DNA of 33,349 bases from Prosthecobacter sp. (GCF_029946185.1 NZ_JAQSEA010000167.1:1-33349), one strand, 5' to 3'. Positions 23,001 to 30,225 are shown, counted from the first letter of the stretch. Notes: generated from the sequence alone by a model not told the origin. A program made the numbers and translations.

Positions 23001-24763
23001 AAGGTGCCATGACGATGGCGGGTGGATTGGTGAACAACGCAGGTTTAAGCATCACCATCGGCCAGCAGAACAACAATCTGGCGCTGGGCACCGCGTATCT
23101 CAATCTCAATGCAGGCACCCTGATCAACAACCAAATCGTTCAATACAATGGCACTGGAGCCGCGATCAATTCCTACATTAATTTCAATGGCGGAACGTTG
23201 CAGGCGTCGGTTAGCACCCCCTCGTTGATTGTCGTCAGCGGCACCGGCGGCACAGGAACACTGACCGCCTACGTCAATGGCGCTTTCGGTACTTTCAACG
23301 GTGGCGCTGTGATCAATACGGCAGGCTTCAATGTCACCATCCCCATCGCCATGAATACTCCCACTGGGAACGGCGTCACCAGCATTGCCATATCCGACGG
23401 TGGCAGCGGCTACTACGGGGCACCGTATGTGGAGATCAGCGGAGGTGGTGGCTCCGGTGCCACGGCCTTCGCCACGGTGGATCTCGATCCCACCAGCCCC
23501 ACCTATGGCAAGCTGCTCAGCATCACCATCAGCAATCCTGGCATCGGCTACACCTCCACGCCCACCATCGCATTGCTCGGCGGCGGTGGTAGCGGAGTGG
23601 TGCTGGGGACGATCAACACCGCAACCAACACCTCCGGAGGCCTCACCAAGAGCGGCCTCGGCACGCTCACGCTTTCCGGCGCGGATGCCAACACCTTCAC
23701 CGGCACATCCAGCGTCAACGCCGGTGCACTGGAGCTGTCGAAAACCGCAGGCGTCAATGCCATCGCAGGCGACATCACCCTCGGCGATGGCACCACGGGA
23801 GCGGTGGTGAAACTCATCAACAGCGACCAGATCGCTGATACCAGCGTCATCACCTTCAACGGCAGCGGTGCCAATGCTGGCATCTTCCGCCTCAACAACA
23901 AGAGCGAAACCATCGGCGGGCTCAGCAGCACAGTCGGCGCGGGCATTGTCGAAAACGAATCCGGCAGTGCCGCCACCAGCACCCTCACCGTCAATGTCGC
24001 TACCGGCTCACAAACCTACAGCGGCACACTCCGCAATGGCGACGGCAGTGGCACTGACGGCACGCTCGCCTTCACCAAAACGGGTGCAGGCACGCAGGTG
24101 CTCACCGGCAGCAACACCTACACTGGCACGACGACAATCAGCGACGGCGCGTTGCAAGCAGGCAGCAGCGGCTCCGGCACCACCGGCACAGGAGCAGTCA
24201 CCGTGCAGACTGGCGGTACCCTGCTTGGCACAGGCTTCATCAAGGGCACCAGTTTCACCGCCAGCAGCGGAGCTATTGTCCAAGCAGGTGATGGCACAAC
24301 TCAAAGCAACTACGGCACGCTCACCTTCGCACCCTTATCCGGCTCCGGCGCGCTGAACTTTCAATCCGGCAGCACGGTCATCCTTGGCATTCATCCCGGC
24401 AGCACCTCCGATCTGCTCAATATCGTGGGCACCGGTACGAATACATTTCTGTTCAACGGCAACCTCACCGTCACAGCAGACGCCTTCACTCCCACCGCGC
24501 CGGAAGTTTTCAATCTGCTCGACTGGTCAGGACTTTCCCTTTCACCCACCTTTGCCAACCGCTTCACCTTCACCAGCTATCTCACCGGCAATGGCGATGA
24601 AGCAAGCGGCCTCGACCTCCCCGACATTTCCGGCTCAGGCTACCTCTGGGACATCAGCAGCTTCACTACCAACGGCACCATCGCCATCGTCGTCCCCGAG
24701 CCCTCACGTCTGCTGCTGCTGGGCTTGGCCTTGGGACTCATGCTCATCAGGCGCAAGCGCTGA
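20060..24763 (+). CDS. PATR protein 2 with PEP-CTERM sorting tail
   Basis: About 1567 aa from the ATG at 20060, chosen because GAGGAG (20051-20056) lies just upstream; 20075 is the alternative and leaves a more compact signal peptide. The signal peptide (VQLIATFLLPALSIAA) is followed by SLTWDADGTAGGSTGGTGDW, the usual opening. Then come PATR units (GLTKNGLGILTLSGTD, NTYTGATTINMGTLILTG) interleaved with stretches of GTLTVGAASGGLVVGR type, and a Gly-rich GSGY segment (codons at 23371-23612). The last 190 or so residues are closely related to those of the upstream PATR protein, including LTVTADAFTPTAP, NGDEASGLDLPDI and YLWDISSFTTNGTI. It ends in VVPEPSRLLLLGLALGLML plus IRRKR, a PEP-CTERM signal. 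The two genes are probably paralogues sharing a sorting and anchoring module. Role unknown. Confidence 0.9.
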   Translation: MCSSAMLKPFTANLRTPAVQFCVQLIATFLLPALSIAASSLTWDADGTAGGSTGGTGDWNTTSLLWNKSGSMVAWINANSDIAIFGGTAGTVTLTESVTAGGLTFNTDGYTLVGNGNTLTFGGTITVTNTATQALLQSNITLAAGTAFTGSGNMTLDTAYSINGAGFNMSKSGTGTLNLKGTITDVGTLTLSGGTTNLSGSYVRTSYSTSYGLTVSSGTFNVTGTLGTAANPTGQTAFQGGSITNFSGTAYLSGASSTLRIGENSSATVNVTAGTLTVGAASGGLVVGRTSTSGNGYLNISGGTVNVTSSSNVIRIGAGYTNTENSGASIMTISGTGLFDSSTTLGNIQLGSGLSGNTTSSGTINMDGGTLATNRNIMGGSVGTSIFNFNGGTLKANGTAMTLSTGLTTVNVRNGGAVIDTNNFAVTIAKALTHSSIGGDNTTDGGLTKNGLGILTLSGTDANTYTGITLINVGELDLSKTAGINAIAGSITIGNGTTTAMLKLLASDQIADTSVITLIGSGIDAGVFRLNGKAETIGGLISTGGAGIVENEAGSAVTSTLTVNVDSGSQTFSGTLRNGDGTGTDGTLAFTKAGAGTLTLSGTNTYTGATTINMGTLILTGTSTYAGSITINGGMLTLDSTNTFSNSTLINAGTLLINTANIFSGSITITAGGTLQFGTSNAISSTPVLNLTGAGGGTSATFALSGYNWTSGAINFYDATSGATSLGTINIGSGGVLTMGGTLTVNSTNNPLGALITGGTLDLGTATRTFAVGDSSNAAHDLTIASAITSTSGAFGITKTGLGNLLLSGSVNIAGNITVASGVLEVTGTLNNGASGTSVGSVSAPGMLRLSTGADYTTTTLGIGNATSYQGTLVVSGGTLTLTTTNTQAGITLGATGYGGMFLSSGTINTKRVDSGDGTTPASISVLQVSGGTLNTANYIMFRNERWEFTVTGGQVLRTGEYIALGFRSGGSAITATTTAQGAMTMAGGLVNNAGLSITIGQQNNNLALGTAYLNLNAGTLINNQIVQYNGTGAAINSYINFNGGTLQASVSTPSLIVVSGTGGTGTLTAYVNGAFGTFNGGAVINTAGFNVTIPIAMNTPTGNGVTSIAISDGGSGYYGAPYVEISGGGGSGATAFATVDLDPTSPTYGKLLSITISNPGIGYTSTPTIALLGGGGSGVVLGTINTATNTSGGLTKSGLGTLTLSGADANTFTGTSSVNAGALELSKTAGVNAIAGDITLGDGTTGAVVKLINSDQIADTSVITFNGSGANAGIFRLNNKSETIGGLSSTVGAGIVENESGSAATSTLTVNVATGSQTYSGTLRNGDGSGTDGTLAFTKTGAGTQVLTGSNTYTGTTTISDGALQAGSSGSGTTGTGAVTVQTGGTLLGTGFIKGTSFTASSGAIVQAGDGTTQSNYGTLTFAPLSGSGALNFQSGSTVILGIHPGSTSDLLNIVGTGTNTFLFNGNLTVTADAFTPTAPEVFNLLDWSGLSLSPTFANRFTFTSYLTGNGDEASGLDLPDISGSGYLWDISSFTTNGTIAIVVPEPSRLLLLGLALGLMLIRRKR
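21392..21900 (+). repeat. Internal duplication, copy 1 (PATR protein 2)
   Basis: About 165 codons: GLTKNGLGILTLSGTDANTY, then LDLSKTAGINAIAGSITIG, SDQIADTSVITL, AGVFRLNGKAETIGG, GAGIVENEAGSAVTSTLTVN, SQTFSGTLRNGDGTGTDG, LAFTKAGAGTLTLSG. Every block recurs in order at 23636-24136, and the DNA is also visibly similar, which points to duplication within the gene. Confidence 0.85.
23636..24136 (+). repeat. Internal duplication, copy 2 (PATR protein 2)
   Basis: Second copy: GLTKSGLGTLTLSGADANTF, LELSKTAGVNAIAGDITLG, SDQIADTSVITF, AGIFRLNNKSETIGG, GAGIVENESGSAATSTLTVN, SQTYSGTLRNGDGSGTDG, LAFTKTGAGTQVLTG. It directly precedes the C-terminal module that is shared with PATR protein 1. Confidence 0.85.
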
Positions 24764-24770
24764 AAACAAA

Positions 24771-24796
24771 TCAGCCGGGCAATTGCGCCCGGCTGA
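24771..24796 (-). terminator. Terminator hairpin between the convergent PATR 2 and peroxidase genes
   Basis: A 10-bp perfect stem, TCAGCCGGGC (24771-24780) with GCCCGGCTGA (24787-24796), and a 6-base loop. On the minus strand the stem is followed by TTTGTTTTC, a good U-tract for the peroxidase transcript. On the plus strand it follows the PATR 2 stop by 7 bases but lacks a U-tract. It probably serves both converging genes. Confidence 0.75.
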
Positions 24797-24821
24797 TGAA
24801 AAGAATGCAAGTCCTGCCCCA

Positions 24822-25844
24822 TTACGCCTTGGGCGTGTCGGCAGTGCTTTCAGGCAGCTTGGGAGCTTTGATGTAATCGGTGGGAAGATCCCCTTTCAAG
24901 GAGTTGAGAAAGATGACAATGGAAGCCACCTCTTCGTCGCTGAGCGTCTTGCCAAGCTGGTACTCAGCCATCCTTTTGACCATGTCCTCAAGGGTTTTGA
25001 CAGAACCGTCGTGGAGATAAGGTCCGGTCTCAGTGATGTTGCGCAGGCTCGGCACTTTGAAGAAAAACTTCTCGCTGTCACTCTTGGTGAAATCCGAACG
25101 CCCGTTGTCCGTCAGCTCCGGCCAGGCTTTCAAGAGACCGAGTTTCTGATACATCATGCCGCCGACACCCACGCCGTTGTGGCAGGTGACACAGCCGGTT
25201 TTGACGAAGATGGAAAAACCCTTTTTCTCCTCGGCGCTGAGGGCTGCCTTGTCGCCTTTGAGATAGACGTCCCACTTGGAAGGAGTGAGAAGTTTGCGCT
25301 CAAACGCCCCCACGGCCTTGCCAAAGTTGTTGTAGTTCACGGGATCGGTCTCGCCAGGAAAGGCTGCCCTGAAAGACTCCACATAATCAGGCATGCTTTT
25401 GAGCACCTTGATGACGAATTCTTCACTGGGTGCCCCCATTTCGACCGGGTTGAGCACGGGGCCTTTGGCCTGCTCTTCCACACTCGGCGCACGGCCATCC
25501 CAGAACTGCGCAACATGCAGGGCTGCATTGTAAACGCTGGGCGAGCTGCGACCGCCGAGCTTGCCTTCATGTCCAGGTGAGAACGGCAGGTTGTCAGTGC
25601 CGTATTTAGCGAGCATGTGGCAGGAGTTGCAGGACATCTTCCCGCCCTTGGAAATGCGGTTTTCAAAATAGAGCAGACGGCCGAGATTGATCTTCGCTTC
25701 CGTCAGTTCGTTCGTGGGAGAGGCGACCTCGGAAGGCAAGGGAGCGAACATCGGCAGGAAGGCTTCAGTCAGATCTGCCTGCGCAAAAGCAGAGACGGTG
25801 CTCAAGCCGACAAAAAGAGCAAGTATGCGTGCGGTAGGGTACAT
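24822..25844 (-). CDS. Di-haem cytochrome c peroxidase (CcpA/MauG family)
   Basis: A 340-aa periplasmic enzyme with a signal peptide (MYPTARILALFVGLSTVSAFAQ), which supports the ATG at 25844 over the longer open frame to 25997. Two covalent haem sites are present: CNSCH at 72-76 in the N-terminal domain and CVTCH at 218-222 in the C-terminal domain. The family segments WDGRAPSVEEQAKGPVLNPVEMG (about 115-137) and KVPSLRNITETGPYLHDGSV (about 263-282) are intact. It should reduce hydrogen peroxide to water with electrons from a soluble cytochrome or quinol pathway. Length and motifs match bacterial cytochrome c peroxidases better than MauG proper. It stands alone on the minus strand, divergent from the beta-helix gene and convergent with PATR 2. 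Cytochrome c maturation genes must be elsewhere. Confidence 0.92.
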   Translation of the reverse strand: MYPTARILALFVGLSTVSAFAQADLTEAFLPMFAPLPSEVASPTNELTEAKINLGRLLYFENRISKGGKMSCNSCHMLAKYGTDNLPFSPGHEGKLGGRSSPSVYNAALHVAQFWDGRAPSVEEQAKGPVLNPVEMGAPSEEFVIKVLKSMPDYVESFRAAFPGETDPVNYNNFGKAVGAFERKLLTPSKWDVYLKGDKAALSAEEKKGFSIFVKTGCVTCHNGVGVGGMMYQKLGLLKAWPELTDNGRSDFTKSDSEKFFFKVPSLRNITETGPYLHDGSVKTLEDMVKRMAEYQLGKTLSDEEVASIVIFLNSLKGDLPTDYIKAPKLPESTADTPKA

Positions 25845-25997
25845 GAGAGTGTTATAGATGGGAAACAGCGAGTCGATACGTGGCGTGGAAGGCGCAGGTT
25901 TCAAGCGATTGCAAAGAGACAGGGACTGAGACGTTTTCTCAACACCACCAACAGCTTCAAATTGACGAAAACCCTGACACGCCGCTAGGCTAAACAA
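25845..25997. promoter_or_regulatory. Divergent promoter region between peroxidase and beta-helix genes
   Basis: This gap of 153 bases must drive both genes. On the plus strand, TTGACG near 25964 is followed after about 18 bases by TAGGCT, only 6 bases before the ATG at 25998. On the minus strand, TATAAC lies 6 bases before the ATG at 25844. If these are -10 boxes, both transcripts would be nearly leaderless. Evidence is weak, and no operator palindrome is obvious. Confidence 0.25.
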
Positions 25998-27359
25998 ATG
26001 CTCTCAAAATCTTTTTTCCTGCTACTGACTGCAGCAAACATGGCGCTGGCGCAATCACCTGTGGGCGATGGCAAGGCGGATGACACGGCGGCGATTCAGC
26101 ACATGTTCGACACTCAGGGCAGTGTACGCCTGCCCAAGGGGATGTATCTCATCACGAAGACCCTCAAGATCGATCTGGCGAAAACCGGTTACGCAGCGCT
26201 GAGCGGTGACGGCACCGTGCGGCTCGTCATGGCGGGATCAGGACCTGCCCTGCATTTCATCGGCACGCATGAAGGCTCGGCAGCACCGGAAACGTTCAAG
26301 CCGGCAGTCTGGGAAAACCAGCGCACGCCCATGGTGGAAGGCATCGAAATCGTGGGTGGGCATGCAGAGGCGGATGGCATCGAGGCCACGGGCACCATGC
26401 AGATCACCCTCAGCCGCGTCGTCATTCGTGAATGCCGCCACGCCGTGCATTTGTCCACGCGCAACCGCAACGTGCTCATCTCCGCCTGCCACTTCTACCA
26501 CAACACCGGCATCGGCGTCTTCTATGACAATGTAAATCTGCACCAGTCCAACATCGTCGGCAGTCACATCAGCTACAACGGCGGTGGCGGTGTCGTTTCC
26601 GTCGGTGGCAACGTGCGCAATCTGCACATCGGGACCTGCGACATCGAGGGCAATCATGCCAAGGACGGCCCGCCCAGTGCCAACGTCATGCTCGACTCAC
26701 GCGGCGGCTCCATCGGAGAGGTGACCATCACAGGCTGCACCCTGCAGCACACTCACAAGTCGCCCGATTCAGCCAACATTCGCATCATTGGCTCCGGCAC
26801 GGATCCATCCCTGCTGCGCCGCGCCGGGCGCGAGCACACCCGCGAAGGCAATGTGACCATCACCGCCAATGTGTTCAGCGATGTGCAGGTGAATGTGGAG
26901 ATCCAGCACTCACGTGGCGTGACCATCACAGGCAACACCTTCTGGGAAGGCTTTCAGCATGACCTCGTCGTGACAGACAGCAGCAACATCGTCGTCACCG
27001 GGAACAACTTTGACCGCAATCCGCGCTACCTCGTGAATGGCAACGACAATGCAGAGAAAAATGGCATCGTCTTTCTGCGCTGCGATGACAGCATGTTGAA
27101 CAACAATGTGATCAGCGGCGTGTGGAAGCAGCGCGCGGCGGTGGACATCGAGACCTGCAACCGGCTGCAGATCTGCCATAACAGCGTGCTGGATTCCGAT
27201 GGCACGGGACTCCGTCTGGAGCAGGTGACCCACAGCATGGTCACTGGAAACATCATCCGCGATGACCGCGAGGAAGAAAAGCGTAGCAAGGAGCTTTCGA
27301 TCAGCATTGTGGGCGGCAAGGACAACGTGATTGAGCAGAATGTGCTCGGCAACAAATAA
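25998..27359 (+). CDS. Secreted right-handed parallel beta-helix protein
   Basis: A 453-aa protein with a signal peptide (MLSKSFFLLLTAANMALAQ). The mature part begins VGDGKADDTAAIQHMFDTQG, the start typical of pectate-lyase-like/GH28-like beta-helix proteins, then VRLPKGMYLITKTLKI. About ten turns of 20-25 residues follow, with N-x-F and I-x-x-N/C ladders (VTITGCTLQHT, VTITANVFSDV, VTITGNTFWEG, IVVTGNNFDRN, LQICHNSVLDS, MVTGNIIRDD). The fold suggests polysaccharide binding or cleavage outside the cytoplasm, but I cannot identify a catalytic set, so no activity is assigned. The gene is 15 bases upstream of the ABC-exporter-like gene and likely co-transcribed. Confidence 0.87.
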   Translation: MLSKSFFLLLTAANMALAQSPVGDGKADDTAAIQHMFDTQGSVRLPKGMYLITKTLKIDLAKTGYAALSGDGTVRLVMAGSGPALHFIGTHEGSAAPETFKPAVWENQRTPMVEGIEIVGGHAEADGIEATGTMQITLSRVVIRECRHAVHLSTRNRNVLISACHFYHNTGIGVFYDNVNLHQSNIVGSHISYNGGGGVVSVGGNVRNLHIGTCDIEGNHAKDGPPSANVMLDSRGGSIGEVTITGCTLQHTHKSPDSANIRIIGSGTDPSLLRRAGREHTREGNVTITANVFSDVQVNVEIQHSRGVTITGNTFWEGFQHDLVVTDSSNIVVTGNNFDRNPRYLVNGNDNAEKNGIVFLRCDDSMLNNNVISGVWKQRAAVDIETCNRLQICHNSVLDSDGTGLRLEQVTHSMVTGNIIRDDREEEKRSKELSISIVGGKDNVIEQNVLGNK

Positions 27360-27374
27360 CATGGACACCGAGGG

Positions 27375-29096
27375 ATGACCACCGCATCCGCCACATGGCT
27401 GCTGGCCCGCACGCACGGGCGCATGCTGAGGCACAAGCTGCGCTTTGGTATGCGCGAAAACAAGCTGCTCAGCCTGACAGTCGGCGCATTCCTTGGGCTG
27501 TACAGCCTTGCGGCTTACCTGCTGGTGGGACGCGGGCTGGAGTTCATCATGAACCTGCCCCTCATCGGCCCGCTGCTCACGGAGCGGCTGGTGTTTCTGC
27601 TGTTCTTTTTCTTCTTTGTGATGCTGGTGATCTCCAATGCCACGATCACCGGCATGAGCCTCTTCCGGCGCAAGGACATGGAGTGGCAGATCGCGCTGCC
27701 ACTGCCATCATGCAGCCTCGTGTTATGGAAGACTCTTGAGGGCATGCTGCTGGCAAGCTGGGGGCTGCTGCTGCTCTGCACGCCCATCCTGCTGGCTCTG
27801 GCGCAGGCCTACAAGGCGGATGCTAAATTCATGCTCGCCGTACTACCCGCATTGCTGGCTCTGGTGACGATCGCCGCCAATGTTTCAACCTGGGTGCTGA
27901 TCGCCCTCGTCCGCTGGTCCAAGCGCTGGATGTGGAAGCCCCTGCTCGCAGTCGTCGTCCTGATGCTGATTCAAACACTGCCCATCTGGCATTCCAGTGT
28001 CGAGTCCCTGAACTCAGGTGACCTGAGTGCGAGCTTGAACCAGATCCTGCGGCACACGGAGATCTGCATGCACCCGCTCTTGCCCAGTTCATGGGTGGCG
28101 GAAACGATTCAGGCCGCCGGACGCGGCACCGTTGAGCGCACCCTGTTCTTCAATCTCGTGCTCTTCGCCAATGCGCTGATGAGCATCCTGATTACCAACT
28201 GGATCGCGGGCACTTTCTATTACGCCGCATGGAACCGTATCATGAGCGCGGCACCAGGAGCCGTCAGCAAGGTCAAAGCCCCCGTGTCACACGCCAAGCC
28301 TGGACGCCTGAGCCATTGGCTACGCCGCGTGTTGGCGCTTGACCGTGCCTCGTATGCGCTGCTCGTAAAGGAAGTACGAACGTTTCTGCGCGAACCCGTG
28401 CAGTGGGGGCAGTCGGCGATCATCTTTGGCCTGCTGCTGATCTATTCAATGAATCTGCGCAAGCTGGGCTACGATCTGCAAAGTCCGTTTTGGGTCACCG
28501 TCGTGAGTCATTTGAACCTGCTGGTCTGCTGCCTCGCACTGTCCACGCTGACGACCCGCTTCATCTACCCGCAGTTCAGCCTGGAGGGGCAGCGGATGTG
28601 GATTCTAGGGCTCTCCCCTTTGCCACTGCACCGGGTACTGGCCTTAAAACTTCGCCTCAGCGCCAGCGTGCTGGCACTCGTCATGGTGACACTGGTCGTG
28701 GTCTCAGGAATCTCTCTCGGCCTACCAGGGCAGCGAATCCTCTATTTCAGTGCTTCCATTCTCATGCTAAGCTATGGCCTGACCTCACTAGCGCTGTCTC
28801 TTGGCGCTCTGGTTCCCAACTTCCGGGAGTCGAATCCCGCACGCATCGTCTCCGGGTTTGGCGGCACGGTCTGTTTGATCGCCAGTTTCGTTTATATTGT
28901 GGGCAGTATGGTCTTGCTGCTGATCCCATCATGGCAGAATCTCAGGCAGGATGCCGTGGCCATGGCGGGGAATAATGGTAAACTCGAACTGGCAGCTTTA
29001 GTTGGACTCGCGGTACTAACCGTGGCTTTTGGAGGGATTCCCTATTTTTTTGCCAAAAAACAGACGAAAAATCTGGAATACTTAAGGCATCTGTAG
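27375..29096 (+). CDS. Polytopic membrane protein, putative ABC exporter permease
   Basis: A 573-aa integral membrane protein with roughly twelve hydrophobic segments (for example about 32-52, 68-92, 150-178, 190-205, 375-397, 425-450, 495-515, 540-560). The order is a cytoplasmic Arg-rich start (LLARTHGRMLRHKLRFGM), a first bundle, a charged loop (about 285-325), and a second bundle that opens RASYALLVKEVRTFLREPVQW. That loop and LGLSPLPLHRVLALKL resemble the putative ABC-exporter permeases in which two halves are fused. No ATPase gene is adjacent, so the partner is elsewhere or the assignment is wrong. A tiny open frame of five codons (ATG 27361 to TGA) overlaps its start codon as ATGA, which could couple translation to the upstream beta-helix gene. 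Confidence 0.7.
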   Translation: MTTASATWLLARTHGRMLRHKLRFGMRENKLLSLTVGAFLGLYSLAAYLLVGRGLEFIMNLPLIGPLLTERLVFLLFFFFFVMLVISNATITGMSLFRRKDMEWQIALPLPSCSLVLWKTLEGMLLASWGLLLLCTPILLALAQAYKADAKFMLAVLPALLALVTIAANVSTWVLIALVRWSKRWMWKPLLAVVVLMLIQTLPIWHSSVESLNSGDLSASLNQILRHTEICMHPLLPSSWVAETIQAAGRGTVERTLFFNLVLFANALMSILITNWIAGTFYYAAWNRIMSAAPGAVSKVKAPVSHAKPGRLSHWLRRVLALDRASYALLVKEVRTFLREPVQWGQSAIIFGLLLIYSMNLRKLGYDLQSPFWVTVVSHLNLLVCCLALSTLTTRFIYPQFSLEGQRMWILGLSPLPLHRVLALKLRLSASVLALVMVTLVVVSGISLGLPGQRILYFSASILMLSYGLTSLALSLGALVPNFRESNPARIVSGFGGTVCLIASFVYIVGSMVLLLIPSWQNLRQDAVAMAGNNGKLELAALVGLAVLTVAFGGIPYFFAKKQTKNLEYLRHL

Positions 29097-29104
29097 TATT
29101 TGGA

Positions 29105-29125
29105 TACTGGAAATAATTTCCAGTA
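29105..29125 (+). promoter_or_regulatory. Perfect 9-bp hairpin immediately before the coiled-coil gene
   Basis: TACTGGAAA (29105-29113) pairs perfectly with TTTCCAGTA (29117-29125) around TAA. It begins 8 bases after the permease stop and ends 5 bases before the next ATG, where a ribosome binding site would be expected and none is seen. It could be a terminator, an mRNA-stabilising structure or a translational control element. Confidence 0.5.
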
Positions 29126-29130
29126 CTCCC

Positions 29131-29817
29131 ATGATCACCCGCAAAGCACCTGCTCTCGCCACTGCCAACGGCCACAATGAGGATAATTTCCTCGTTTTTG
29201 AAGATGCGCCCGAGTTCATGGATGGGCACGCCGTCGCCTCCTCGCTGGAGAATGTCGATTCCAAGGTGAAGGCCGCACAGGAGCAATTGCAGGAACTCCG
29301 TCGGCAGCAGGAAGAAATCGAACGTCAAAAGCAGCATCTCGAAGCCCTGCGCATCAAGCAGGAGCGCTTTGTCGCCGGAAAACGCGATCTCGTCGAAAAA
29401 ATCGGCCGCTCTGCCAGCATGGTCGAGCGTGAACTTTATGACGCGCAGAAGCGAGTCGAAGATCTCGCCGCCATTCACGACGAATTCCGCCGCCATCAGG
29501 AAATTTTAAAATCCCTCCAGCCGGAGAAGTGGCACCGCTCTCAGGTGAGTGAAGAGCTCGACGGCGCTCTGGCCGCCATTGATGACGCTGAAGGCGACTA
29601 CGCCAAAGGCATCCGTCGTCTGCATGCCATGGGCCCTCAGGAAGGCGTTTCCGCCGGAGGTCCTATCAATCTCGACGACGCCAACGCGCCGTTGATGTCT
29701 GCCTTCAATTCCCATGCCGATGATCTGAAGGCCTGGCTGCGCCGTGGCTTTGCCTTCACCCTTCCGCTGATGGGCACCGTGATCGTCGCCATCGTTCTGA
29801 TCCGTCTGATGTTCTAA
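29131..29817 (+). CDS. Coiled-coil protein with C-terminal membrane anchor, function unknown
   Basis: I do not recognise a named family. The 228 residues divide into a short polar N-terminus with an acidic patch (NEDNFLVFEDAPEFMDG), a long heptad-rich region (about 40-135) dense in Glu, Gln, Lys and Arg (QEQLQELRRQQEEIERQKQ), a Gly-containing linker (about 165-200) and one hydrophobic segment near the end (FAFTLPLMGTVIVAIVLIRL). There is no signal peptide, so a tail-anchored inner-membrane protein with the coiled coil in the cytoplasm is most likely. It is 27 bases upstream of another small C-terminally anchored protein, so the two probably form an operon and may interact. Confidence 0.8.
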   Translation: MITRKAPALATANGHNEDNFLVFEDAPEFMDGHAVASSLENVDSKVKAAQEQLQELRRQQEEIERQKQHLEALRIKQERFVAGKRDLVEKIGRSASMVERELYDAQKRVEDLAAIHDEFRRHQEILKSLQPEKWHRSQVSEELDGALAAIDDAEGDYAKGIRRLHAMGPQEGVSAGGPINLDDANAPLMSAFNSHADDLKAWLRRGFAFTLPLMGTVIVAIVLIRLMF

Positions 29818-29844
29818 TTTCGCGAACCCTCACCGCTCATCCCT

Positions 29845-30225
29845 ATGGCTCTGTTTTCTGGCAATCGCAAAGTCCGCTCACGCCGCCCAAAGCCTGTTCA
29901 GGCATTGAAGGAGGAGGCATCGCCCCAGCGCAAATCCCGCAGCCTGACCAAACGTTCAGATGAACTGAATAGTGAGATTCACCGCTTGGAATGCTTCATC
30001 ACAGCAGCGCCGCGTATAGAACGCCAGCGCCGTCTGGCAAACGTGAACATGGTGCCCCCCATGGAACTAGCGTCCCCCGCCCCACGTCATCGCCGCGTCC
30101 CCATCGCCAAACAGCGTGCACGCCGTGGCGAACGCCTGCGCATGTTCACCGAAGGCATGCTTGTCCTCGGCTCCATCGCCGCCGTTGTTGGATGGCTGAA
30201 TCAGTGGTTCCATTTTTGGGGCTGA
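29845..30225 (+). CDS. Small basic protein with C-terminal membrane anchor, function unknown
   Basis: Residues 1-100 of this 126-aa protein are very basic and Pro-rich (NRKVRSRRPKPVQ, PQRKSRSLTKRSDEL) with a short helix (LNSEIHRLECFITAAPRIE). The end carries one membrane segment (MLVLGSIAAVVGWLNQWFHFW). No signal peptide or known domain is visible. Like its upstream neighbour at 29131 it would be held in the membrane by its C-terminus with the body in the cytoplasm; the opposite charge of the two (acidic/heptad versus basic) would suit a complex, which is inference only. Confidence 0.72.
   Translation: MALFSGNRKVRSRRPKPVQALKEEASPQRKSRSLTKRSDELNSEIHRLECFITAAPRIERQRRLANVNMVPPMELASPAPRHRRVPIAKQRARRGERLRMFTEGMLVLGSIAAVVGWLNQWFHFWG

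Noticed and set aside
11288-24763. PATR genes as classical type V autotransporters
   Set aside because: There is no C-terminal beta-barrel domain; both proteins end in PEP-CTERM tails instead.
24384-25580. 398-codon plus-strand frame spanning the PATR 2 end and the peroxidase gene
   Set aside because: It reads out of frame through PATR 2, crosses the terminator hairpin and then runs antisense to a clear cytochrome c peroxidase.
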